Shown here piece by piece: positions 24,268-36,722 of a stretch of DNA of 47,044 nt. The position numbers and the translations under genes were made by a program. Below the pieces are notes generated by a model. The model had not been told where the DNA came from and did not search any database. It saw only the letters and a list, made by a program, of their open reading frames with translations. The number at the start of each line of letters is the position of its first letter. The first letter of the stretch is position 1. The stretch is from Streptomyces sp. NRRL F-5727 (lineage in GTDB: Bacteria; Actinomycetota; Actinomycetes; Streptomycetales; Streptomycetaceae): NCBI RefSeq assembly GCF_000719555.1, contig NZ_JOGX01000049.1, positions 1 through 47,044 on the forward strand, read 5' to 3'.

Positions 24268-24624
24268 CTAGTCGAGGACGGTGCGGGCCAGGGCGAGGAA
24301 CTCCTCGTCCGTGAGGCCCTGTCCGCGTGCCTCGGCGGCGGCCTCGCGGAGCCGGGTGACCAGGCGCGCGCGGTCGGGGGCGGTGGCGCCGGGGACGACG
24401 GTGGCGCCGCGGCCGCGCCGGAGTTCGATGAGGCCCTCCTCGCGGAGCCGCTGGTAGCCGCGGAGGACGGTGTGGACGTTGACGCCGAGGGAGTCGGCGA
24501 GCTCCCGGGCGGCCGGGAGCCGTTCGCCGGGCGCGGCGGTGCCGTCGGCGAGGGCGCCGCGGACGCAGGCGGCGATCTGGTCGCCGAGCGGGACGGCGGA
24601 GGCGGGGTCGACACGGAAGAGCAC
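24268..24624 (-). CDS. GntR-family regulator (YtrA-type)
   Basis: 118 residues. A winged helix-turn-helix (VPLGDQIAACVRGALADG, then LPAARELADSLGVNVHTVLRGYQRLREEGLIELRRGRGATVV) fills residues 10-75, followed by a short helical tail. The small effector region is typical of the YtrA subfamily. GTG start at 24624, three bases from the stop of the DUF1648 gene. The pair GntR + DUF1648 membrane protein is a recurrent actinobacterial unit, probably autoregulated through the inverted repeat at 25607-25629. Confidence 0.88.
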   Translation of the reverse strand: MLFRVDPASAVPLGDQIAACVRGALADGTAAPGERLPAARELADSLGVNVHTVLRGYQRLREEGLIELRRGRGATVVPGATAPDRARLVTRLREAAAEARGQGLTDEEFLALARTVLD

Positions 24625-24626
24625 GG

Positions 24627-25595
24627 TCAGAGCCTTCCACGGCGTTCGACGAGGGTGTTGAGGAGGGCGGCGGCGGTACGGGCGTCGGGCACGGTGACGG
24701 CGAACTCGCGTCCGTCGCCGCGCCGGACGACCAGCGCCTCGCCGGAGCGGAGGATCACGCCGGTGCGGCGGGCGCGGACCCGGTAGCCCCAGCCGCCGAA
24801 CTCGCCGAGCGCGGCCACGTCGCGCGCGTCCGCGCCGGCGATGTCGGCGAGCGGCACGTGGAGGCGGGGGCGGGGGGCGAGCGTCGAGCGGACGGTGAGG
24901 CCGTGCCGGTCGACGTTGACGCGGACCCGGGCGAGGGCGAGGCCGGGGACGCCGATCAGGACGGCGAGCGGGAGCAGCGGCCAGGGCCCGAGGAGGGCGG
25001 CGACGGCGCCGGCGGCGAGGAGGAGCAGGCCGAGCGCGGTGAGCGGGGTGGAGGCGGTGGCGCGGGACCAGCCGGCGACCTCGCCGGGGCCGAGGTCGAG
25101 GCGGGGTGCGGCGGGGTCGACGTCGGGCCGGGTGCCGTCGCGCTCCTCCGCCGGGACCAGGCGGGAGAGGGCGTGTCCGGCGAGGGCGCAGACGGCGCCG
25201 ACGCCGAGCGCGACGGCGAGGTTCGAGAGCGGGGAGCGGACGTCGGCGGCGTCGGCCGCGTCGAGGTTGTCCCGGACGAGCAGGCAGAGCAGCGTGCCGA
25301 GGAGACCCGCGGTCAGCCAGGCGCCCCACAGCGCGCCGCGCCGGACGAGGACGGTCCAGCCGGCGCCGAGGGTGAGCAGGAGCGCGGTGCCGACGGCGGC
25401 GAAGGCGGTCCGGCCGGTGAAGCCGTCGGCCTCGCCGCCGGTGGAGAAGTGGGTGGCGAGCGGGTCGGGCAGCCGGTCGGACCCGAGGGCGAGCAGCAGC
25501 AGGTACGCGGCGACGGCGAGCAGGAACGGGAGCGCGGCGAGGGCGCGGAGCCGGAGCGGGACGCGGAGCGTGGCGGAGTGCGGAGCAGTGGTCAT
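24627..25595 (-). CDS. DUF1648-domain membrane protein
   Basis: 322 residues with about six transmembrane helices. The first (ALAALPFLLAVAAYLLLLAL) is followed by LPDPLATHFSTGGEADGF, the DUF1648 motif where a P-x-H-F/W-x-x-x-G-x-x-D pattern is conserved. The C-terminal part (LTVRSTLAPRPRLHVPLADIAGADA) is a soluble beta-rich PH-like region. GGGAGG precedes the ATG. Function unknown; the linked GntR gene suggests response to an envelope or antibiotic signal. Confidence 0.85.
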   Translation of the reverse strand: MTTAPHSATLRVPLRLRALAALPFLLAVAAYLLLLALGSDRLPDPLATHFSTGGEADGFTGRTAFAAVGTALLLTLGAGWTVLVRRGALWGAWLTAGLLGTLLCLLVRDNLDAADAADVRSPLSNLAVALGVGAVCALAGHALSRLVPAEERDGTRPDVDPAAPRLDLGPGEVAGWSRATASTPLTALGLLLLAAGAVAALLGPWPLLPLAVLIGVPGLALARVRVNVDRHGLTVRSTLAPRPRLHVPLADIAGADARDVAALGEFGGWGYRVRARRTGVILRSGEALVVRRGDGREFAVTVPDARTAAALLNTLVERRGRL

Positions 25596-25606
25596 GAGAA
25601 CCTCCC

Positions 25607-25629
25607 TTGTTCGCACTCTACTAGAACAA
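25607..25629. promoter_or_regulatory. inverted-repeat operator for the GntR-DUF1648 transcript
   Basis: TTGTTC (25607-25612) and GAACAA (25624-25629) are perfect reverse complements separated by 11 bases in an AT-rich patch just upstream of the DUF1648 ribosome-binding site. YtrA-type GntR proteins usually bind such sites in their own promoter. Confidence 0.55.
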
Positions 25630-25736
25630 TGCGGTTTGGGGGTCGAGATGCGGCGCCGCCCTTCCCGGATGCGCGCCCGCACGGCCGGTTGTTCACTGGT
25701 CAAATGCTGACGAATGCCGCCGAATGGGGAGACTTC

Positions 25737-26705
25737 ATGCGCCGTCGGTCCGCCGCCGCCCTCACCGCCCTCGCCGCCCTCACCGCCACCCTCGCCACGG
25801 GCTGCGGCAGCGACGACGAGCCCGACCCGCTGCGGAACCAGCAGTGGGCGCTGAACGCGCTGAAGCTCCCCGACGCCTGGTCCACCGCCGAGGGCGACGA
25901 CACGGTGATCGCGGTCGTCGACACCGGCGTCGACCTCGACCACCCGGACCTCAAGGGGCGGCTCGTGGACGGCTACGACTTCGTGGACGGCGACGACGAG
26001 CCCAGGGACCTCAACGGGCACGGCACCCACGTCGCCGGCATCGCCGCCGCCCACACCGACAACGGCATCGGGATCGCCGGTGGCGCGGGCGGCGCGAAGA
26101 TCATGCCGGTCCGGGTGCTGGGCGCCGACGGAAGCGGCAGCGACGCGAACATCACCAAGGGGATCGTCTGGGCCGCCCAGCACGGCGCCGACGTCATCAA
26201 CCTCTCCCTCGGCGAGTCCGGCCTGATGGCCCGGCTGCTCAAGGGCGGCGTCCTCAACGACGCCATCTCGGCGGCCAACAGCAAGGGGGCGGTCGTGGTG
26301 GCCGCCGCCGGCAACGACTCGACCCTGCTCCAGCCGTACGAGCTGGAGACCCCGGTCCTCGTCGTCAACGCGGCCGACGCGAACGGGCAGCCGGCCTCCT
26401 TCACCAACTTCGGCGCGCGGAACGCGGTGGCGGCGCCGGGCGTGGACATCCTCTCCACCCTGCCGACCTACACGTCGAAGGAGACCCTGCGGAACACCTC
26501 CGGGTACGGCAAGCTCTCCGGCACCTCGATGGCCTCGCCGTACGTCTCCGCCGTGGCCGCCCTCCTCCACCAGGAGGGCCTCTCCCCGGCCGAGATCATG
26601 GCGGCGATCCGGGACACGGCGCGGAACCCGACGCAGAACCCCAAGCTGGGCCTCGGCAACGTCGACGCGGCCGCCGCGGTGAAGGCCGCGGCCGCCCAGA
26701 ACTGA
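25737..26705 (+). CDS. subtilisin-like (S8) serine protease, predicted lipoprotein
   Basis: 322 residues. A short Arg-rich start, a hydrophobic stretch and ATLATGC at residue 23 form a lipobox-like signal, so the protein is probably lipid-anchored outside the membrane. The S8 catalytic triad is complete: Asp in AVVDTGVDLDHPDL, His in NGHGTHVAGIAAA, Ser in LSGTSMASPYVSA; the oxyanion Asn is in AAAGNDS. There is no long propeptide. GGGGAG precedes the ATG at 25737; an upstream in-frame ATG lacks a site. A typical extracellular housekeeping or signalling protease. Confidence 0.9.
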   Translation: MRRRSAAALTALAALTATLATGCGSDDEPDPLRNQQWALNALKLPDAWSTAEGDDTVIAVVDTGVDLDHPDLKGRLVDGYDFVDGDDEPRDLNGHGTHVAGIAAAHTDNGIGIAGGAGGAKIMPVRVLGADGSGSDANITKGIVWAAQHGADVINLSLGESGLMARLLKGGVLNDAISAANSKGAVVVAAAGNDSTLLQPYELETPVLVVNAADANGQPASFTNFGARNAVAAPGVDILSTLPTYTSKETLRNTSGYGKLSGTSMASPYVSAVAALLHQEGLSPAEIMAAIRDTARNPTQNPKLGLGNVDAAAAVKAAAAQN

Positions 26706-26721
26706 GCCCTCCAGGGAGGGC
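26706..26721. terminator. short hairpin after the protease gene
   Basis: GCCCTCC (26706-26712) and GGAGGGC (26715-26721) are perfect reverse complements starting directly after the protease stop codon. Small, with no T-tract, but well placed for termination. Confidence 0.5.
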
Positions 26722-26722
26722 G

Positions 26723-27001
26723 CCGGTCTTCACCCGCAACCCGGCGGTGGCGGGGACCATGACGAAGCCCGGGGTGCCGGAGACCTGGCCGCCCCGGCCG
26801 GGGACGGCGAAGGTGGCGGGCGCGCCCGGCATGCTCCCCGGCCTGGCGGTCCCCGCGCCCGGCGCGGCCGCCGCGATCGGGCTCGTCCTCTCCTTCGCCG
26901 GCGCCGTCATCACCCACCTGCGGGCGAAGGACTACGAGCCGGCGCCGGCCGCCGTCCTGACCGTCCTCCCGGCGGCCGCCCTGGTGCTGCGCACAGCCAG
27001 C
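26723..27001 (+). pseudogene. DoxX-like membrane protein remnant
   Basis: The translated stretch contains GTAKVAGAPGMLPGLAV and IGLVLSFAGAVITHLRAKDY, then a final helix ending ALVLRTASA, which match the middle and end of DoxX-family proteins. The first helix and a normal start are missing. The frame has no stop of its own and runs straight into the ABC-F gene. Several positions that are leucine in family members are proline here (PPRPGT, APGMLPGL, VPAPG), consistent with decay. A residual ATG at 26759 has no ribosome-binding site. Confidence 0.6.
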
Positions 27002-27037
27002 GCCCGATCCCCGCCGAGGCGACCCGAAAAAACGAGA

Positions 27038-27105
27038 CGAGACGAATCGTCTTGCGAAAGACCTCCGCACGCCGTACGGTCGACGCATCGAGACGAACCG
27101 TCTCG
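27038..27105 (+). promoter_or_regulatory. ABC-F gene promoter flanked by twin TetR-type palindromes
   Basis: A promoter TTGCGA (27052-27057), 17-base spacer, TACGGT (27075-27080) is bracketed by two near-identical palindromes: CGAGACGAATCGTCTTG (27038-27054), overlapping the -35, and CGAGACGAACCGTCTCG (27089-27105), over the expected start site. The two differ at only two of 17 bases. The arrangement suggests repression by a dimeric TetR-like protein, but no such gene is adjacent. Confidence 0.65.
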
Positions 27106-27148
27106 TCACGCGTTCCACGTCCACGTCCCCGACGGCAGGAGACCGCCC

Positions 27149-28744
27149 TTGTTCCGTGCGTCACTCACCGAGGTCACCAAGCGCTACGACGACCGGTACG
27201 TCCACCACCGGACCGTCCTCGACCGGGCCTCCCTCACCGTCCGACCCGGCGAACGCCTCGGCGTCGTCGGGGACAACGGCTCCGGGAAGTCCACCCTGCT
27301 CCGGCTCCTCGCCGGCCTGGAAGCCGCCGACGACGGCACCGTGGCCGTCGAGGCCCCCGGCGGCCTCGGCCATCTCGCCCAGACCCTCGACCTCCCCGCG
27401 ACCGCGACCGTCGGCGACGCCGTCGACCACGCGCTCGCGGAGATCCGGGAGCTGGAGCGGGAGATCCGGGCGGCGGAGGGCGCCCTCACCCCCGCCGGAC
27501 TCGACCGGTACGCCGGACTGCTCGCCGCCTACGAGGCGCGCGGCGGAGCCGGGGCCGACCGGCGGGTGGCGACCGTGCTGCGCCGGCTCGGCGAGACCGC
27601 CCCGCCCGGCCGGGACCGGCCGCTGGCCACGCTCTCCGGCGGGCAGCGGGCCCGGCTCGCGCTGGCCGGCGTCCTCGCCGCCGACCCGGAGCTGCTGCTG
27701 CTCGACGAACCGACCAACGACCTCGACGACGAGGCCGTGGCCTGGCTGGAGGAACGGCTCCGCACCCACCGGGGCACGGTCGTGGCCGTCTCCCACGACC
27801 GCGCCTTCCTCGACCGGGTCGCCACCGCGATCGTCGAGGTCGACGAGGACCGGCACACCCTGCGCCGCTACGGCGACGGCTACGCCGGCTACCTCGCCGG
27901 ACGCGCGGCCGAACGGGCCCGCAGGGCCCGGGAGTACGAGGAGTGGAAGGCCGAACTGGCCCGCCACCGCGCCCTCGCGGACAGCACCATCGACCGCTTC
28001 ACCGCCATCCCGCGCAAGGCCCCCGCCGCCTTCAGCGGCGCCGGCGCCTTCCGGGCCCGGTCACGGGCGCACGGGGCGATGAGCAGGATCCGCGCCGCCC
28101 GCGAGCGGCTGGCCCGGCTCACCGACCACCCGGTCCCGCCGCCGCCCGAACCGCTGCGCTTCCGGGCGGAGATGGACGGCGAAGGAGCCGCCGTCGGCCT
28201 GACCGGCGTCCGCGTCCACGGCCGCCTCCGGCTCGACGCCCTGCACCTCGAACCGGGCGAGCGGCTGCTCGTCACCGGGCCGAACGGCGCGGGAAAGACC
28301 ACCCTCCTCCGGGTCCTGGCGGGCGAGGTCGCCCCGGACGCGGGCACGGTGACCGTGCCCGCCCGGGTCGGACTGCTCCGCCAGGACACGGCCTCGCCCC
28401 ACGACCCCCGTACGGTGGGCGAGACCTTCGGAGAGGGCCGCGAGGACGAACTGCTCGCCCTCGGGCTCTTCACGGCCCGGGATCTGACGACCCCGGTCCG
28501 ACTGCTGTCGACGGGCCAGCGCCGCAAGCTGGAGCTGGCCCGCCTGGTGACCGAGCCGGCCGACCTGCTCCTCCTCGACGAGCCGACCAACCACCTGTCG
28601 CCCGCCCTCGTGGAGGAGGTCGAGGCCGCGCTCGCCGCCTACCGGGGCACGCTGGTGATCGTCAGCCACGACCGCCGGCTGCGGACCGGCTTCCGGGGCC
28701 GGCGCCTCGAACTGGCCCCGGCCCACGCCCTCGTCACGGGCTAG
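27149..28744 (+). CDS. ABC-F ATPase, probable ribosome-protection antibiotic resistance type
   Basis: 531 residues with two ABC domains and no membrane segments. First: GDNGSGKSTLL (Walker A), LSGGQRARLALA, LLLLDEPTNDLD (Walker B). Second: [37 protein letters not shown]. Between them is a charged linker of about 80 residues (RAAERARRAREYEEWKAELARHRAL), where ARE ABC-F proteins reach toward the peptidyl-transferase centre. The start is TTG at 27149, eight bases after AGGAG. ABC-F proteins remove ribosome-targeting drugs or act as translation factors; the inducible-looking promoter favours resistance. Confidence 0.88.
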   Translation: MFRASLTEVTKRYDDRYVHHRTVLDRASLTVRPGERLGVVGDNGSGKSTLLRLLAGLEAADDGTVAVEAPGGLGHLAQTLDLPATATVGDAVDHALAEIRELEREIRAAEGALTPAGLDRYAGLLAAYEARGGAGADRRVATVLRRLGETAPPGRDRPLATLSGGQRARLALAGVLAADPELLLLDEPTNDLDDEAVAWLEERLRTHRGTVVAVSHDRAFLDRVATAIVEVDEDRHTLRRYGDGYAGYLAGRAAERARRAREYEEWKAELARHRALADSTIDRFTAIPRKAPAAFSGAGAFRARSRAHGAMSRIRAARERLARLTDHPVPPPPEPLRFRAEMDGEGAAVGLTGVRVHGRLRLDALHLEPGERLLVTGPNGAGKTTLLRVLAGEVAPDAGTVTVPARVGLLRQDTASPHDPRTVGETFGEGREDELLALGLFTARDLTTPVRLLSTGQRRKLELARLVTEPADLLLLDEPTNHLSPALVEEVEAALAAYRGTLVIVSHDRRLRTGFRGRRLELAPAHALVTG

Positions 28745-28753
28745 GCGCGCGGC

Positions 28754-32359
<3,606 letters not shown>

Positions 32360-32374
32360 GGCGAGCTCAGGCCC

Positions 32375-32520
32375 TTCCTCGGGGTTGTCCGCGCCCCGGG
32401 TGGTCGATGGACGGCGGGAGTTCCTGACTCACCCGGGCCGTCGCCGGCTCGGGCTCACAGTGGCGGGACCGCGCCGGATTCTCACCGGGCTTCCTCCCCG
32501 GGGTCCTGGGACCCCATGCC
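32375..32520 (-). ncRNA. cobalamin riboswitch in the cobN leader
   Basis: On the minus strand the conserved run GGTGAGAATCC (about 32490-32480), the B12 box GCCACTGTGAG (about 32465-32455) and GAGTCAGGAACTCCCGCC (about 32431-32412) appear in the correct order, ahead of the cobN start at 32359. A -10-like TACTAT (32533-32528, minus strand) lies just upstream. Adenosylcobalamin binding should lower cobN expression. Ends are approximate. Confidence 0.85.
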
Positions 32521-32623
32521 GATCTGCATAGTAGAGCGTGGCGTCGGCGGGCCGGAGGGGACCGGGGAGTCGGCCGGATCACACTCGGTGGCCGCCCGGT
32601 TCCCCGTGGGTATGCTCGCCGCC

Positions 32624-33847
32624 ATGCCGCCGACCCCGCCCAGCCCGGCCGAACCGGGCGAACCCCGCATACGGGACCGAGGCGACGCGTGCCCCGGGGC
32701 GCTCCGGCTGCACGCCGCCGCCGACGGATTCCTCGCCCGACTCCGCCTCCCCGCCGGAAGGTTGACGCCCCGTCAGGCGCTGGCCCTGGCCGACGTCGCC
32801 GAGACCCTGGGCGATGGCAGCCTCTCCGTCACCTCGCGCGGCAACGCCGAGCTGCGCGGCCTGCGCGACGGCTGCGACGCCCGGCTCGCCGCACTCCTCG
32901 ACGACGCCGGCCTGCTGCCCTCCCCCACCCACGAACGGGTCCGGAACATCGTCGCCTCCCCCGCCGCGGGACTCGACGGACTCGGCCACGCCGACGTGCA
33001 GTTGTGGGCCCGCGCCCTGGACGCGGCGCTCTGCGCCGAACCCCGCGCGGCGGCCCTCTCCGGCCGCTTCCTCTTCGTCCTCGACGACGGCCGCGGCGAC
33101 GTCGCCGCACTCGGCGGCGATGTGACCTTGATCGCAGCCCCGGACGGCGCCGCCCTCCTGGAGACCGGCTCCGGAACCCTCCGGCTGCCCGCCGCCGACG
33201 CCGTCCCGGCCGCGCTCGCCTGCGCCCTCGCCTTCCTCGACGCCGCCGCGGCCGCCGGCACCGGCGCCTGGCGCCCGCGCGAGCTCCCGCCCGGGCACCT
33301 CCCGGACTGGGCCGGCGCCCTGCACCGGGCGGCGATCACCGCGGAGCCCGTACCCCCCTTCTCCTCCCCGGGGACCCCGCCGCCCGCACCCGGACCGCTC
33401 GGGGGCCGTGCCCTGCACGTCCTCGCCCCGCTCGGCCGGCTCACCGCCGGCCGGCTGCGGGCGCTCGCCGACGGCGCCGCCGAGCTCCGGCTCACGCCGT
33501 GGCGCGGAGTGGTCGCCGTCGCGCCCCCGACCGGCGCCCGGCTCTCCGCCCTCGCCGCACACGGCCTCATCACCGACCCGGCCGCCCCCGGCGCCGGCGT
33601 CACCGCCTGCACCGGACTGCCCGGCTGCGCCAAGTCCCTCGCCGACGTCCGCGCCGACGCGGCGGCCGCGCCCGGCGGCCCGCTGCCCGTGCACTACTCC
33701 GGCTGCGAGCGCCGCTGCGGCCACCCGCACGGCACCTGGATCGAGGTCACCGCCCGGGACTCCGGCACCTACCTGCTGGACGGCGCGCCCGTCCCCCGCA
33801 CCGCCCTGGCCGAAGCCGTGGCGGCGGCCCGTACGAGAAAGAGCTGA
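32624..33847 (+). CDS. cobG: precorrin-3B synthase CobG
   Basis: 407 residues. Two ferredoxin-like half domains ([39 protein letters not shown]) and the sirohaem/4Fe-4S signature [18 protein letters not shown] plus [10 protein letters not shown] near residues 325-365 identify a nitrite/sulfite-reductase-like CobG, which uses O2 to hydroxylate precorrin-3A. An alternative in-frame ATG at 32612 adds four residues; neither start has a clear ribosome-binding site. TATGCT at 32611-32616 lies seven bases before 32624, so a leaderless message is possible. First gene of a plus-strand cobG-cobH-cobIJ run, divergent from cobN. Confidence 0.88.
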   Translation: MPPTPPSPAEPGEPRIRDRGDACPGALRLHAAADGFLARLRLPAGRLTPRQALALADVAETLGDGSLSVTSRGNAELRGLRDGCDARLAALLDDAGLLPSPTHERVRNIVASPAAGLDGLGHADVQLWARALDAALCAEPRAAALSGRFLFVLDDGRGDVAALGGDVTLIAAPDGAALLETGSGTLRLPAADAVPAALACALAFLDAAAAAGTGAWRPRELPPGHLPDWAGALHRAAITAEPVPPFSSPGTPPPAPGPLGGRALHVLAPLGRLTAGRLRALADGAAELRLTPWRGVVAVAPPTGARLSALAAHGLITDPAAPGAGVTACTGLPGCAKSLADVRADAAAAPGGPLPVHYSGCERRCGHPHGTWIEVTARDSGTYLLDGAPVPRTALAEAVAAARTRKS

Positions 33848-33849
33848 GG

Positions 33850-34485
33850 ATGTACGAGTACGAGAAAGACGGCGCCGAGATCTACCGCCGCTCCTTCGCC
33901 ACGATCCGCGCCGAGGCCGACCTCGGCGCCCTGCCCGCCGACGTCGCCACCGTCGCCGTCCGCATGATCCACGCCTGCGGCATGACCGACCTCGTCCGGG
34001 ACATCGCGTACTCCCCCGGCGTCGTCACCCGCGCCCGCGCCGCCCTCCAGGCCGGCGCCCCCATCCTCTGCGACGCGCAGATGGTCGCCTCCGGCGTCAC
34101 CCGCAAGCGGCTGCCCGCCGACAACGACGTGCTCTGCGCGCTCTCCGACCCGGCCGTGCCCGCCCTCGCCGCCGAGCTGGGCACCACCCGCTCCGCCGCC
34201 GCCCTCGAACTGTGGCGCGACCGCCTCGAAGGCTCCGTCGTCGCCATCGGCAACGCCCCCACCGCGCTCTTCCACCTCCTGGAGATGATCGCCAAGGGCG
34301 CGCCGAAGCCCGCCGCCGTCCTCGGCATCCCCGTCGGCTTCATCGGCGCCGCCGAGTCCAAGGACGCCCTCGCCGCCAACGACCTCGGCCTGGACTACCT
34401 GGTGGTCCGCGGCCGGCGCGGCGGCAGCGCCATGACCGCCGCCGCCCTCAACGCCCTCGCGCACGAACCGGAGATCCAGCAGTGA
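33850..34485 (+). CDS. cobH: precorrin-8X methylmutase CobH
   Basis: 211 residues, full family length. [11 protein letters not shown] contains the catalytic histidine that moves the C11 methyl to C12; also [23 protein letters not shown] and [29 protein letters not shown], family blocks for precorrin binding. ATG two bases after the cobG stop; stop overlaps the cobIJ GTG (GTGA). Confidence 0.95.
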   Translation: MYEYEKDGAEIYRRSFATIRAEADLGALPADVATVAVRMIHACGMTDLVRDIAYSPGVVTRARAALQAGAPILCDAQMVASGVTRKRLPADNDVLCALSDPAVPALAAELGTTRSAAALELWRDRLEGSVVAIGNAPTALFHLLEMIAKGAPKPAAVLGIPVGFIGAAESKDALAANDLGLDYLVVRGRRGGSAMTAAALNALAHEPEIQQ

Positions 34486-35975
34486 CCGTAGTGAAGGGCA
34501 AGCTGTACGGGGTCGGCCTCGGCCCCGGCGACCCGAACCTCCTCACCCTCGCCGCCGTCCAGGCCATCGCCGAGGCCGACGTCGTCGCCTACCACTCGGC
34601 CCGCCACGGCCGCTCGATAGCGCGCTCCATCGCCGCCCCCCACCTCCGCGAGGACCACATCGAGGAGCGGCTCATGTACCCGCTCACCGTGGAGACCACC
34701 GACCACCCCGGCGGCTACCGGGGCGCCCTCGACGACTTCTACGAGGAGGCCGCGGCCCGGCTCGCCGCCCACCTCGACGCGGGCCGCACGGTCGCCGTCC
34801 TCGCCGAGGGCGACCCGCTCTTCTACGGCTCCTACCAGCACATGCACAAGCGGCTCGCCGACCGCTACGACACCACCGTCATCCCCGGCGTCACCTCCGT
34901 CAGCGCCGCCGCCGCCCGCCTCGGCGAACCGCTGTGCGAGGCCGAGGAGGTCCTCACGATCATCCCCGGCACCCTCCCCGAGGACGAGCTGGCCGCCCGC
35001 CTCGCCGGCACCGACTCCGCCGTCGTCATGAAGCTCGGCCGCACCTTCCCCACCGTGCGGCGCGCCCTGGAGCGGGCCGGCCGGCTGGACGACGCCCGGT
35101 ACGTGGAGCGCGCCTTCATGGCCGGCGAGCGCACCGACCGCCTCGCCGACGTGGACCCGGAGACCGTCCCGTACTTCTCCGTCGCCGTCCTGCCCTCCCG
35201 CATCGACCGCGAGAACCCCGTACGGGAGACGGGCGAGGTCACCGTCGTCGGCACCGGCCCGGCCGGCGCGCCCTGGCTGACCCCCGAGTCGCGCGGCGCG
35301 CTCGTCAACGCCGACGTCCTCGTCGGCTACACCACCTACCTCGACCGGGTGCCGGTCCTGCGCCCCGGCCAGATCCGGCACGGCTCCGACAACAAGGTCG
35401 AGTCCGAGCGGGCCGAGTTCGCCCTCGACCTGGCCCGGCGCGGCCACAAGGTCGCGGTCGTCTCCGGCGGCGACCCCGGCGTCTTCGCCATGGCCACCGC
35501 CGTCCTGGAGGTCGCCTGCGAACCGGCGTACGCGGACGTGCCCGTCCGGGTCCTGCCCGGCGTCACCGCCGCCAACGCCGCCGCCGCCGCGGCCGGCGCG
35601 CCCCTCGGCCACGACTACGCGACGATCTCGCTCTCCGACCGGCTCAAGCCCTGGGACGTCATCGCCGCCCGCCTCCGCGCGGCCGCCGAGGCCGACCTCG
35701 TCCTCGCCCTCTACAACCCCGGCTCGAAGTCCCGCACCCACCAGGTGGCCGCCGCCCGCGACCTCCTGCTGGAGCTCCGCTCCCCCGACACCCCCGTGGT
35801 CGTCGCCCGTGACGTCGGCGGCCCGGAGCAGTCGGTCCGGGTGGTGACCCTGAAGGCCCTGGAGCCCTCCGAGGTCGACATGCGGACCCTGCTCCTCGTC
35901 GGCTCCTCGCAGACCCGCGCGGTCGAACGCGGCGACGGCCGCACGATCACCTGGACCCCGAGGCGGTATGGCTGA
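34482..35975 (+). CDS. cobIJ: fused precorrin-2 C20- and precorrin-3B C17-methyltransferase (CobI-CobJ)
   Basis: 497 residues comprising two tetrapyrrole methylases. Residues 1 to about 245 are CobI-like ([40 protein letters not shown]). About 250-497 are CobJ-like ([72 protein letters not shown]). Each half carries the GxGPG and GDP SAM-binding motifs. The fusion is well known in actinobacteria. GTG at 34482 overlaps the cobH stop; a second GTG at 34491 is possible. Confidence 0.93.
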   Translation: MTVVKGKLYGVGLGPGDPNLLTLAAVQAIAEADVVAYHSARHGRSIARSIAAPHLREDHIEERLMYPLTVETTDHPGGYRGALDDFYEEAAARLAAHLDAGRTVAVLAEGDPLFYGSYQHMHKRLADRYDTTVIPGVTSVSAAAARLGEPLCEAEEVLTIIPGTLPEDELAARLAGTDSAVVMKLGRTFPTVRRALERAGRLDDARYVERAFMAGERTDRLADVDPETVPYFSVAVLPSRIDRENPVRETGEVTVVGTGPAGAPWLTPESRGALVNADVLVGYTTYLDRVPVLRPGQIRHGSDNKVESERAEFALDLARRGHKVAVVSGGDPGVFAMATAVLEVACEPAYADVPVRVLPGVTAANAAAAAAGAPLGHDYATISLSDRLKPWDVIAARLRAAAEADLVLALYNPGSKSRTHQVAAARDLLLELRSPDTPVVVARDVGGPEQSVRVVTLKALEPSEVDMRTLLLVGSSQTRAVERGDGRTITWTPRRYG

Positions 35976-35984
35976 CGGCGCGGG

Positions 35985-36710
35985 CTACCGCGCTTCCCGC
36001 AGCCAGGCGGCGGCCTCCTCCGGTGTCGCCGCCGCCGGTACGCCCTCCGGGACCGGCGGGCGGCGGACGACGACGACCGGGATCCCGGCCTCGCGGGCGG
36101 CGGCGAGCTTGGGCGCGGTGGCGGCGGCGCCTGAGTCCTTCGTGACGAGCACGTCGATCCGGTGACGGGCGATCAGCTCGCGCTCCCCGTCGAGGGTGAA
36201 CGGCCCCCGGTCGAGCAGGACTTCGATCCGTGCGGGCATCGGCGCTTCGGGCGCGTCCACGGACCGCACGAGGAACCACTCGGGCCGGTCGGCGAAGGCG
36301 GCGAGCCCCATCCGCCCGGTGGTGAGGAACACCCTCCCGAAGCCGTCCAGAGCGAGCGCCGCCTCCTCCAGGGACCCCACGTCACGCCAGTCGTCGCCCT
36401 CCCCCGGCACCCAGCCGGGCCGGCGCAGGGCCAGCAGGGGAACATGGGCGGTGGCGGCCGCCCGGGCCGCGTTGAAGCTGATCCGCTCGGCGAAGGGATG
36501 GGTGGCGTCGATGACCGCGTCCACGGCGTGCTCCCGCACCCACGCGGCGAGCCCGTCCGGCCCGCCGAACCCGCCGATCCGGACCTCCCCGGCCGGCAGC
36601 CGGGGCGCGGCGACCCGCCCCGCGAGGGAGCTGGTCACCCGCGTGCCGGGATGCAGCAGCCCGGCCAGGGCGCGGGCCTCGGTCGTCCCTCCGAGAATGA
36701 GTACGTGCAT
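35985..36710 (-). CDS. cobK: precorrin-6A reductase CobK
   Basis: 241 residues. MHVLILGGTTEARALAGLL opening, DAVIDATHPFAERIS, RVFLTTGRMGL, LVTKDSGAAATAPKLAAAREAGIPVVVVRRP: classic CobK/CbiJ landmarks for NADPH reduction of precorrin-6A. It is read from the opposite strand to its neighbours: convergent with cobIJ (9-bp gap) and head-to-head with cbiD, the two start codons being only 12 bases apart. Confidence 0.92.
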   Translation of the reverse strand: MHVLILGGTTEARALAGLLHPGTRVTSSLAGRVAAPRLPAGEVRIGGFGGPDGLAAWVREHAVDAVIDATHPFAERISFNAARAAATAHVPLLALRRPGWVPGEGDDWRDVGSLEEAALALDGFGRVFLTTGRMGLAAFADRPEWFLVRSVDAPEAPMPARIEVLLDRGPFTLDGERELIARHRIDVLVTKDSGAAATAPKLAAAREAGIPVVVVRRPPVPEGVPAAATPEEAAAWLREAR

Positions 36711-36722
36711 GGGAGCCTTTTC

